A stretch of DNA of 5,249 nt from JAWXCM01 sp034408745. GTDB taxonomy: Bacteria; Acidobacteriota; Terriglobia; Bryobacterales; Bryobacteraceae. The position numbers were made by a program, and so were the translations under genes. The DNA is taken from positions 1 to 5,249 of the forward strand of contig JAWXCM010000144.1 in the NCBI GenBank assembly GCA_034408745.1, given 5' to 3'. Positions 1 through 4,945 of the stretch are shown one piece after another; within the stretch, counting starts at the first letter, position 1; every line of letters starts with the position of its first letter. The notes beneath the pieces were generated by a model. It was not told where the DNA came from, did not search any database, and was given only the letters and a program-made list of their open reading frames with translations.

Positions 1-1
1 G

Positions 2-751
2 GGAATGTCTCAAATCGATCAGATGATTTGCCGCATTCAATATCGACGCGCTGCGTATGACGGCATGTATACAGCACCCACGAGTGATCGGCGCTGGATC
101 CAATACCCCGGTTATAACGGCGGGTCGGACTGGGGCGGCATTGCTGTTGATACGGCGCGTGGCATTGTCGTTGCCAACTATAACGACATGCCGAACTACA
201 ACCGACTTGTACCGCGCAAGCTCGCGGATGAAAGACTCAAGGGACAAAAGGGCGGTTCTTCGCACGCGACGCTTGCACCGCAAGCGGGCGCGCCCTATGC
301 CGTTGACGTGAACGCCGGCTGGCGTATGCCAGTAACGGGTCTTTTGTGCAAGGAACCACCTTACGGCGGAATTCGCGCCTTTGATCTGACGAGCGGAGAA
401 ACACTGTGGGACAGACCATTTGGGACCGCAAGGCAAAACGGTCCATTCGGTATTCCGTCCTATTTACCGTTTGAAATTGGAACGCCGAACAACGGCGGCC
501 CTGTAGTGACCGCCAGTGGCCTCATTTTTATTGCTGCGGCGACCGATAATCTTATCAGGGCAATTGATCTGAGGACCGGCGAAACGATCTGGAAAGATGT
601 GTTACCCGCCGGGGGGCAGGCCACACCGATGACTTATGAGCATGACGGCCGACAATTTGTCGTCATCATGGCCGGGGGCCATCATTTCATGCAAACGCCG
701 ATCGGCGATGCACTGGTCGCCTATGCATTGCCTGGAGAAGACGTTCGATAA
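2..751 (+). CDS. gcd: Membrane-bound PQQ-dependent glucose dehydrogenase, C-terminal part (5' end outside window)
   Basis: This is the last ~249 residues of a quinoprotein dehydrogenase of the E. coli Gcd type. The family oxidises glucose to gluconolactone on the periplasmic face of the inner membrane and passes electrons to ubiquinone; E. coli Gcd is about 800 residues, so roughly the first two thirds lie left of the window. The frame is open from base 2, and the ATG at 5 is probably internal: the following IDQM..CRIQ and DWGGIAVD stretches match the middle of the beta-propeller domain as I remember it. Two propeller-blade repeats are visible as DLTSGETLWD and DLRTGETIWK. The highly conserved tail LPAGGQATPMTYE, then VVIMAGGHH and VAYALP, ends in TAA; the AGGH histidine lies in the region of the active-site/PQQ-proximal His of Gcd. 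No frameshift is seen. Exact sugar specificity cannot be read from this tail. Confidence 0.9.
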   Translation, partial: GMSQIDQMICRIQYRRAAYDGMYTAPTSDRRWIQYPGYNGGSDWGGIAVDTARGIVVANYNDMPNYNRLVPRKLADERLKGQKGGSSHATLAPQAGAPYAVDVNAGWRMPVTGLLCKEPPYGGIRAFDLTSGETLWDRPFGTARQNGPFGIPSYLPFEIGTPNNGGPVVTASGLIFIAAATDNLIRAIDLRTGETIWKDVLPAGGQATPMTYEHDGRQFVVIMAGGHHFMQTPIGDALVAYALPGEDVR

Positions 752-826
752 TCGCATCGACAGAAAGCCGACCAAGGCGCACTCGATCCTCTGTGAGTCG
801 CCAACGGTGGCCTCCAAGCATTCATC

Positions 827-832
827 AGGAGA
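827..832 (+). promoter_or_regulatory. Ribosome binding site of the peroxiredoxin-like gene
   Basis: AGGAGA lies six bases upstream of the ATG at 839, a near-ideal Shine-Dalgarno sequence that fixes this start. The 87 bases between the gcd stop and this ATG contain no recognisable terminator, so read-through from gcd is possible. Confidence 0.85.
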
Positions 833-838
833 AAGAAA

Positions 839-1351
839 ATGACCGTACCAACACCGCGCCAGATGGCCCCTGAACTCGATATTTCAACGCTCGACGGCGC
901 GTGGCGGCTCAGCGAGCAACAACCGGTCCACTTTACGTTGATAGTCGTGTATCGCGGCCTGCATTGCCCCATCTGCAAAGCATCGTTACGTGAGCTGGAT
1001 CAAGAACTGGCTGCGTTCGCGGAACGAGGCGTCGATGTGATCGCGATGAGCGGCGATAGCGAAGATCGTGCACGTCAGTCCAAGGCGCAATGGGGCATCA
1101 ACAACGTACGCATCGGCTACGACCTGACTGAACAGACAGCACGGGCCTGGGGCCTGTTCGTATCGAGAGGCATCAATGATAAGGAGCCATCGATCTTTTT
1201 CGAGCCAGGACTGTTTCTCGTTAAACCCGATGTCACACTGTACTCAGCCTCCATTCAATCGATGCCGTTTGCGCGACCAGCGATCGGTGACCTGATGAAA
1301 GCAATCGACTTCATCGTTGAAAAAGATTATCCGGCCCGAGGCGAAGCCTAG
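839..1351 (+). CDS. Peroxiredoxin-like (AhpC/TSA-fold) protein with CxxC motif
   Basis: This 170-residue protein has a thioredoxin-fold, AhpC/TSA-like layout. An N-terminal strand region (PRQMAPELDISTLDG, residues 6-20) precedes a hydrophobic strand leading to YRGLHCPICK (38-47), with cysteines 43 and 46. The spacing is CxxC rather than the PxxxTxxC of classical peroxiredoxins, which places it in the 'peroxiredoxin-like family' (redoxin/PRXL2-like). Later conserved-looking parts are DVIAMSGDS (66-74), ARAWGLF, FFEPGLFLVKPD and the C-terminal KDYPARGEA. No signal peptide or membrane segment is seen, so it is probably cytoplasmic. Members are presumed thiol peroxidases or disulfide reductases, but the substrate of this subfamily is poorly defined. 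It is on the same strand as the gcd-like gene, 87 bp downstream, so co-transcription is plausible but unproven. The length is typical and the gene looks intact. Confidence 0.88.
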   Translation: MTVPTPRQMAPELDISTLDGAWRLSEQQPVHFTLIVVYRGLHCPICKASLRELDQELAAFAERGVDVIAMSGDSEDRARQSKAQWGINNVRIGYDLTEQTARAWGLFVSRGINDKEPSIFFEPGLFLVKPDVTLYSASIQSMPFARPAIGDLMKAIDFIVEKDYPARGEA

Positions 1352-1411
1352 TGCAGGACACGCTGCAGTGGTTCTGAAAAGGGTGTTGTGACAACAGCCT
1401 CAAAAGCATCA

Positions 1412-1480
1412 GGTCCAATCTCAGGAAATCAGGTGGTTCCCATCCCAGGAAATCCGGGGGGTCCCAATCAGAGGAAATTC
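1412..1480 (+). repeat. Three imperfect tandem repeats, 24-25 bp period
   Basis: The core AGGAAAT occurs at 1423, 1447 and 1472. Each copy is preceded by a TCCAATC/TCCCATCC/TCCCAATCA-like element, and the first two are followed by a G-rich CAGGTGG or CCGGGGGG. Copies are imperfect and there are only three, with no uniform spacer, so this is not a CRISPR array. Multiple direct repeats of about this size are known at the ends of some insertion sequences (for example the IS21 family) as transposase binding sites. That would fit the remnant-rich setting, but I cannot confirm the element. Confidence 0.65.
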
Positions 1481-1523
1481 TGCAGACGAGTTCCTCTAGT
1501 CCCTGCGTCGTTCGGGAAGCCGG

Positions 1524-1649
1524 GCATCCACGGCCACGGTGTACAACACTCTCAACGAGTGTTCGAAGGCCGGCATCATCCGGGAGGTGGCGGTGGACCC
1601 GACCCGCCTCGTCTACGACTCCACGACGACTCGCCACCATCATTTCCTC
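1524..1649 (+). pseudogene. Fragment of a Fur-family (Irr/PerR-like) metalloregulator gene
   Basis: In the frame of the GTG at 1539 the translation reads STATVYNTLNECSKAG, IIREVAVDPTRLVYD and then RHHHF. These correspond to the recognition helix (TVYNTL), the winged-helix strand and the HHHF metal-site signature of Fur, especially Irr-like, proteins. The frame is closed upstream by a TAG at 1497-1499, so the first ~55 residues of the N-terminal DNA-binding domain are missing. After HHHF-L the similarity stops and unrelated sequence follows, so the dimerisation domain is gone as well. About 40 of an expected 140-150 residues remain. It is a broken remnant, not a functional regulator. What is seen is the motif run; the Irr-like label is from remembered family sequences. 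Confidence 0.75.
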
Positions 1650-1659
1650 GCAGCCACCG

Positions 1660-1770
1660 CAACCCTGTTGCCCTGGCGGATGCTTCTTCGGCATCGAGAT
1701 CGAGACCTGCGAGCCGTGCGCGGGGAAAGTGCGGGTGATCGCCAGCCTCGAGGACCCGGCGGTGATCGGG
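1660..1770 (+). pseudogene. Remnant of an IS91-type transposase C terminus
   Basis: In the frame starting at 1681 the peptide is FFGIEIETCEPCAGKVRV followed by IASLEDPAVIG. This resembles the C-terminal tail of IS91-family (Y2) transposases, in which a short 'RVFGI-IETC--CGG' zinc-knuckle-like CxxC is followed by 'IIA-IEDP-VI--IL-HL'. Just upstream, a different frame gives LLPWRMLLR, which looks like the residues that normally precede it, so a frameshift by a few lost bases near 1680 is likely. The expected IL-HL continuation is missing after VIG, pointing to a second deletion. The remainder of the transposase is absent. It could alternatively come from a related Y2-transposase element; the exact IS is not identifiable. 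Confidence 0.65.
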
Positions 1771-1928
1771 GCGCCGGGTCGCGGTCCGCGCGGTACAAAT
1801 CCGGGGGTATCGTTACGATTCGCGAGGCCGTGGCGCGGCAGTACCGGGCCAGGGACCGCCCGACGGCCGTGGCGGCCGGGATCCTGGGCTGGCAGACTCA
1901 GCTCATGGGGTTTGAAATGTCTATTCCC
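1771..1928. other. Unassigned stretch between transposase remnant and methyltransferase gene
   Basis: Nothing recognisable is found. One frame (that of the GTG at 1539) reads IREAVARQYRARDRPTA followed by VAAGILGW, which has coding-like composition but no start, no ribosome site and no family I can name. The stop of the leftward methyltransferase gene lies at its right edge. I see no stem-loop with a T tract that would terminate that gene. Confidence 0.4.
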
Positions 1929-2708
1929 TTAGGGACGGCGAAAACGCAGCACGAACTTATCCGTGATCTTGCCCTGCATCGACGGCGCGAAGAACGCATC
2001 AGTACGAGCGTCGGCCGGATTGCGCAGCAAATCGCTCTCGGCCTCCAGCACAAATCCCGCCTTCGCGAAGCGTTCCTTGACGAAATCCTCATCGATGCGG
2101 TGCTGACCGCGCGCGTCCTTGGCAAAGGAGTCGCGCGTGCCGGCAGGCGCCGAGTGGTCAATCACCGCGACCCAGGCGCCGGGCTTCAAAGCCTCGTGCA
2201 GCCTGCTCAGCACGACGTCAACGTCTGGGGTGATCCAGAAGAAATCGTGAAACACGAGATTGATCATCGCGCCATCGAGTGACGCTCGCTTAAGTTCCAT
2301 AGCCTCCAGAGGTTTGTCCAGGCGCTCCACATTCGGCAGGCGATTGTTAGCCAGGCGCTCGGTGATGGGCTTGTCACCGAAGCGCGTGAGCGCAGCCGGT
2401 GGATTCTGCGCAAGGACATGGCCATTGCTGCCGACCACTCCCGACAGTAGCTCGGCATACCAGCCCGAGGCGCTGAAGAGATCTATCACGCGTTGACCCG
2501 GCTTGACGCCCGCAAACCGCAGCACCTCGAAAGGCTTGCGTTTCTGATCTTCAGCGCGATCCTTGTCGGAGCGCAGCGGACTGTCGACGGAGGCTTGGAC
2601 GATGGCGTCCAGCGTCGCTTCTTGGCTGGGCGATAAATGGCCCGTGCTGGCACAGGCTGAGATCGTCACAAGCGCCGCAAGGCAGGCGCAGCGAAGTAAC
2701 ATGTTCAT
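1929..2708 (-). CDS. Predicted lipoprotein class I SAM-dependent methyltransferase (COG4798-like)
   Basis: The protein is 259 residues from the ATG at 2708. An in-frame TTG six bases further upstream is less likely because the GGGGA ribosome site sits seven bases before the ATG but only one base before the TTG. Residues 1-19 form a lipoprotein signal: positive residue, hydrophobic stretch, and lipobox I-S-A-C with Cys19; Ala at +2 would favour the outer membrane. The mature part has a Rossmann methyltransferase layout: GQRVIDLFSASGWYAELLS (71-89) as SAM motif I, HVLAQNP (97-103), LVFHDFFW (151-158), LHEALKPGAWVAVID (170-184), and a C-terminal HRIDEDFVKERF/AGF-LEAESDLLRNPAD block typical of the 'predicted methyltransferase' family COG4798. 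The substrate is unknown, and an exported SAM enzyme is odd because SAM is cytoplasmic. It lies 103 bp after merA on the same strand, where merD or merE often sit, so read-through from the mer promoter is possible. Confidence 0.85.
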   Translation of the reverse strand: MNMLLRCACLAALVTISACASTGHLSPSQEATLDAIVQASVDSPLRSDKDRAEDQKRKPFEVLRFAGVKPGQRVIDLFSASGWYAELLSGVVGSNGHVLAQNPPAALTRFGDKPITERLANNRLPNVERLDKPLEAMELKRASLDGAMINLVFHDFFWITPDVDVVLSRLHEALKPGAWVAVIDHSAPAGTRDSFAKDARGQHRIDEDFVKERFAKAGFVLEAESDLLRNPADARTDAFFAPSMQGKITDKFVLRFRRP

Positions 2709-2811
2709 GGTCAAATCCCCATCAATGTGGCGGTAAACGCAAGCCTTGCCAGGCTACTCCGGACTGCGCGGTGATGCGACCGCTGGATTGTCGGTGATTC
2801 AGACGCCGCGC
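2709..2811. other. Intergenic gap between merA and the methyltransferase gene
   Basis: These 103 bases follow the merA stop. They contain the ribosome site of the methyltransferase gene and a small 5-bp stem (AGCCT-TGCC-AGGCT, 2742-2755) without a T tract. I see no convincing terminator or promoter, which leaves read-through from merA open. Confidence 0.4.
2715..2720 (-). promoter_or_regulatory. Ribosome binding site choosing the ATG at 2708
   Basis: On the minus strand GATGGGGATTTGACCATG places a GGGGA purine run about seven bases before the ATG. The in-frame TTG between them is too close to this run to be used efficiently, so the shorter protein is preferred. Confidence 0.6.
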
Positions 2812-4224
2812 TTAGCCCGCGCAGCAGGACAGCGTGCCGATATCCCTGCTAAAGGTCTGGGCGCAGAGCCTGAGGCCTTCAACCATCGTCAGATAGGGGA
2901 AGAGCTGGGCGGCAAGTTCGTCAACGGTCCAGCGGGCTCGCAGGGCAACGGCGGCGGTCTGGATCAGTTCGCCCGCTTCCGCGGCAATCGCCTGGACACC
3001 CAGCAGCCGGCCGTTGTCCCGCTCGGCGACGATCTTGATGAAGCCGCGGGTGTCGAAGTTCACAAGGGCCCGCGGCACGTGCTCAAGATGTAGTGTTCGA
3101 CTCTCTGTGGCGATACCGGCATCCCGGGCACGCACTTCGTCCATTCCGACGGTGGCGACCTGAGGGTCCGTGAAGACGACGGCAGGCATGACGTCGAGGT
3201 CGAGTGTCGCCTGACCGCCTGTCATATTGACGGCTGCGCGTGTGCCGGCGGCAGCCGCCACGTAGACAAACTGTGGGTGATCGGCGCAGTCACCCGCCGC
3301 ATAGATATCCGCCCCGCTTGTGCGCAATCCCTTGTCAATCAGGATCGCTCCCTGCGCATTCATGACGATGCCAGCGCGGTCGAGACCGAGTGCCTGGGTG
3401 TTCGGCGAACGACCTGTGGCGATCAGGAGCCGGTCGCCTCGAATCTCACCCTGGTCGGTTGTCACCGTGAAGGTCCCGCCACCGAACGCCACCGCACGGG
3501 CTGGCGTGCCCGTCAGCACCTCGATCCGTTCCGCCCTGAAGGCCGCCGTCAGCGCCTCACCCACGGCGGGGTCCCCGCGGGACAGCAGCGCCCGGCGAGC
3601 GACCAGTGTGACCCGGCTACCGAGCCTCGCGTAGGCCTGAGCGAGTTCCACCGCCACTGCGGAGGAGCCGAGCACGGTAAGGCAATCCGGAATATCCGGG
3701 CTCTGCAGTGCCTCGGTAGAGGTCCAGTAAGGCGTTCCGGCGAGACCGTCGATGGCCGGAAGGGCAGGTCTGGCGCCGGTTGCGATTAGGCAGGCATCGA
3801 AGCCACGGGCGCTCTTGCGGCCGTCGGCCTGGCGGACCATCAGGATGCGGCCATCAAGAAAATGCGCTGTACCCCGCAGCAGTTCGATACCGGGTGTCGT
3901 TGCGATGATGCGCTCGTACTTGTCACGGCGGAGGGCATCAACCCGTTGCTGCTGCTGCGCCAGCAACGTCGCGCGCGAGATGACGGGTATCGACGCCGTG
4001 ACGCCATCGTCAAAGGGGCTCACGCGGCGCGTATGGGCGACTCGGGCGGTGGCGAGCATGATCTTGGATGGCACGCAGCCGACATTGACGCAGGTGCCAC
4101 CGAGTGTTCCGTGTTCGATCATCGTAACCAACGCGCCCCGTTCGGAGGCTTTCAGGGCCGCAGCGAAGGCCGCGCCGCCGCTGCCGATAATGACGATACG
4201 CCGCCGCGTTGATCTGACGGCCAC
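2812..4224 (-). CDS. merA: Mercuric reductase, core form without N-terminal metal-binding domain
   Basis: This 470-residue flavoprotein disulfide reductase uses NADPH to reduce Hg(II) to volatile Hg(0) in the cytoplasm. An FAD-binding Rossmann motif lies at 12-19 (IGSGGAA) and the redox-active GGTCVNVGCVPSK has Cys45 and Cys50. A second dinucleotide site is seen as VLGSSAVAVELA (184-195), ATGRSPNT is at 269-276, and the FAD-contacting YAAGDC is at 308-313. Tyr166 (PYWTSTEAL) and Tyr444 (LFPYLTMVEGL) match the conserved active-site tyrosines. The C-terminal SCCAG gives the Cys467-Cys468 pair that hands Hg(II) to the active site. The whole sequence tracks Tn501 MerA closely from the start of its core, but the ~90-residue N-terminal HMA domain (NmerA) is absent. 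It starts with GTG immediately after the TGA of merP, so translational coupling is likely. Cys454 replaces the Ala I remember at this place in Tn501. Confidence 0.97.
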   Translation of the reverse strand: MAVRSTRRRIVIIGSGGAAFAAALKASERGALVTMIEHGTLGGTCVNVGCVPSKIMLATARVAHTRRVSPFDDGVTASIPVISRATLLAQQQQRVDALRRDKYERIIATTPGIELLRGTAHFLDGRILMVRQADGRKSARGFDACLIATGARPALPAIDGLAGTPYWTSTEALQSPDIPDCLTVLGSSAVAVELAQAYARLGSRVTLVARRALLSRGDPAVGEALTAAFRAERIEVLTGTPARAVAFGGGTFTVTTDQGEIRGDRLLIATGRSPNTQALGLDRAGIVMNAQGAILIDKGLRTSGADIYAAGDCADHPQFVYVAAAAGTRAAVNMTGGQATLDLDVMPAVVFTDPQVATVGMDEVRARDAGIATESRTLHLEHVPRALVNFDTRGFIKIVAERDNGRLLGVQAIAAEAGELIQTAAVALRARWTVDELAAQLFPYLTMVEGLRLCAQTFSRDIGTLSCCAG

Positions 4225-4518
4225 TCAGCGGGCCTTGTCATTCGTCTTTACCGCCGACGGGTAGCCCGCGTTTGCGGTGGCCTGCGTCAGTGCTTCGATG
4301 CTGGTCCTGGCATCGTCGTAGACCACGACGGCGGTCCGCTCGTCGAAACTCACCTCGACGCGGGTTACGCCATTCACCTTTTTCAGGGACTTCTGGACAG
4401 TTATTGGGCAGACCGGGCAGGTCATGCCGGGTACCGACAGTGTGATGGTCCGGGGCGCCGCCAACGCCGGCGCGCCCAGCAATGCCAGGGTGAGTGCGAG
4501 AGAAACGGGCTTGTGCAT
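4225..4518 (-). CDS. merP: Periplasmic mercuric ion-binding protein
   Basis: The protein is 97 residues from the ATG at 4518. An in-frame TTG at 4524 would add two residues but lies directly on the ribosome site, so the ATG is chosen. Residues 1 to about 20 are a Sec signal peptide (MHKPVSLALTLALLGAPALA), with cleavage expected near A20/A21. The mature part is a single HMA fold with VPGMTCPVCPITV (29-41); Cys34 and Cys37 form the Hg(II)-binding pair (GMTCAAC in Tn501, here GMTCPVC). The end, ATANAGYPSAVK, matches the usual MerP C terminus. It captures Hg(II) in the periplasm and passes it to MerT. It sits between merT and merA, with a 10-base gap to merT and no gap to merA, so it is translated as part of one operon. 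Confidence 0.96.
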   Translation of the reverse strand: MHKPVSLALTLALLGAPALAAPRTITLSVPGMTCPVCPITVQKSLKKVNGVTRVEVSFDERTAVVVYDDARTSIEALTQATANAGYPSAVKTNDKAR

Positions 4519-4524
4519 CTGCAA

Positions 4525-4530
4525 GTCCTC
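4525..4530 (-). promoter_or_regulatory. Ribosome binding site of merP, overlapping the merT stop
   Basis: On the minus strand TTGAGGACTTGCAGATG puts GAGGA across the merT TGA, about seven bases before the merP ATG at 4518. This supports the ATG over the TTG at 4524 and suggests that terminating merT ribosomes help start merP. Confidence 0.7.
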
Positions 4531-4903
4531 AATAGAACAGCGGGGCGAGATAGGGGAACACGAGGGATATCAGCAGCAGCGTGGCGACGCCCCAGAACAG
4601 TATCCGGTAGATGGTCCGGACGCGGGGTACGGCGCAGACGTCGCCCGGCGGGCACTCCGCTGCCGGACGGAAGATACGGAGCCCGGCGAAGAACAGGGCG
4701 GTCACGGCCACGGCGATGAATGCCGGGCGGTAAGGTTCCAGCAGCGTCAGGTTGCCGATCCAGGCGCCACTGAACCCCAGGGCCAGCAGGACGAGGGGAC
4801 CGGCGCAGCAGGTCGAGGCAAGGATGGCTGCGAGGCCCCCAGTCAGCAGTGCGCCACGGCCGGCGGGCCGAGGTTGTTCGGAAGGTATCGTCCGGTTGAG
4901 CAT
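4529..4903 (-). CDS. merT: Mercuric ion transport protein, inner membrane
   Basis: The protein is 124 residues from the ATG at 4903. Three hydrophobic helices are visible at about 20-44, 58-78 and 100-122. The first carries the vicinal pair Cys32-Cys33 (ILASTCCAGPLVLLALGFSG) that accepts Hg(II) from MerP. A second pair, Cys84 and Cys90 (AECPPGDVCAVP), sits in the cytoplasmic loop between helices 2 and 3, where it is thought to deliver Hg(II) to MerA. The sequence follows Tn501 MerT closely and is about eight residues longer, all at the N terminus (MLNRTIPSEQPRPAG). The open frame extends upstream to 5188, but that part crosses the operator and is antisense to merR, so it is excluded. No Shine-Dalgarno sequence precedes the ATG; the bases before it are ACCCCC. 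See the promoter entry for the leaderless prediction. Confidence 0.95.
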   Translation of the reverse strand: MLNRTIPSEQPRPAGRGALLTGGLAAILASTCCAGPLVLLALGFSGAWIGNLTLLEPYRPAFIAVAVTALFFAGLRIFRPAAECPPGDVCAVPRVRTIYRILFWGVATLLLISLVFPYLAPLFY

Positions 4904-4910
4904 GGGGGTA

Positions 4911-4941
4911 AGCTTAGGTCCGTACTCAGGTACGGACTCAA
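4911..4941 (-). promoter_or_regulatory. merT promoter with MerR operator (PmerT / merO)
   Basis: Read on the minus strand: -35 TTGAGT (4936-4941), a 19-bp spacer CCGTACCTGAGTACGGACC (4917-4935), and -10 TAAGCT (4911-4916). The spacer holds the MerR dyad GTCCGTAC-CTGA-GTACGGAC (4918-4937), a perfect 8-bp inverted repeat with a 4-bp centre. The stretched 19-bp spacing is the hallmark of MerR-family promoters: apo-MerR holds RNA polymerase inactive and Hg-MerR untwists the DNA to realign the -35 and -10 boxes. Compared with the Tn501 promoter as I remember it (TTGACT, CCGTACATGAGTACGGAAG, TAAGGT), only a few positions differ. The -10 ends seven bases before the merT ATG, so the predicted start of transcription falls on or next to that ATG. 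The divergent merR promoter should overlap, but I cannot place its boxes with confidence. Confidence 0.93.
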
Positions 4942-4945
4942 GCCC

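Larger units (their letters stand above)
1352..1928. other. 577-bp gene-free junction with mobile-element and regulator remnants
   Basis: No intact gene is convincing here. From left to right there is a short inverted repeat around 1384-1396 (TGTTG-TGA-CAACA), three imperfect tandem repeats (1412-1480), a truncated Fur-family fragment (about 1524-1649), a frameshifted IS91-type transposase tail (about 1660-1770), and about 160 bases (1771-1928) with no recognised content. The stretch separates a moderately GC-rich + strand block from the more GC-rich mercury block. A long open frame starts with the GTG at 1539 and runs to 2282, but it crosses unrelated fragments and then lies antisense to the methyltransferase gene, so it is not a gene. 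Confidence 0.7.

Noticed and set aside
5..7. ATG at base 5 as the start of a 248-residue gene
   Set aside because: The frame is open to the window edge and the following sequence aligns with the interior of Gcd-type dehydrogenases, so the start is outside the window.
1384..1396. Small inverted repeat TGTTG-TGA-CAACA as an operator or terminator
   Set aside because: Arms are only 5 bp with a 3-base loop and no T tract or known regulator match; it could arise by chance.
1412..1480. CRISPR array
   Set aside because: Only three diverged copies with a period of 24-25 bp and no repeat-spacer structure; no cas genes nearby.
1311..1694. Minus-strand open frame of 127 codons across the junction
   Set aside because: It is antisense to the peroxiredoxin 3' end and the Fur fragment; its repeated PPDFL segments are simply the translated tandem DNA repeats.
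1539..2282. A 247-codon open frame on the + strand
   Set aside because: It begins inside a Fur fragment, runs through a frameshifted transposase remnant and unassigned sequence, and its second half is antisense to the well-supported methyltransferase gene. No single protein family covers it.
2742..2755. Transcription terminator after merA
   Set aside because: The stem AGCCT-TGCC-AGGCT is only 5 bp and has no T run on either strand.
3277..3789. Long + strand open frames opposite merA
   Set aside because: They are shadows of merA, caused by its GC-rich codon use, and have no recognisable family or ribosome site.
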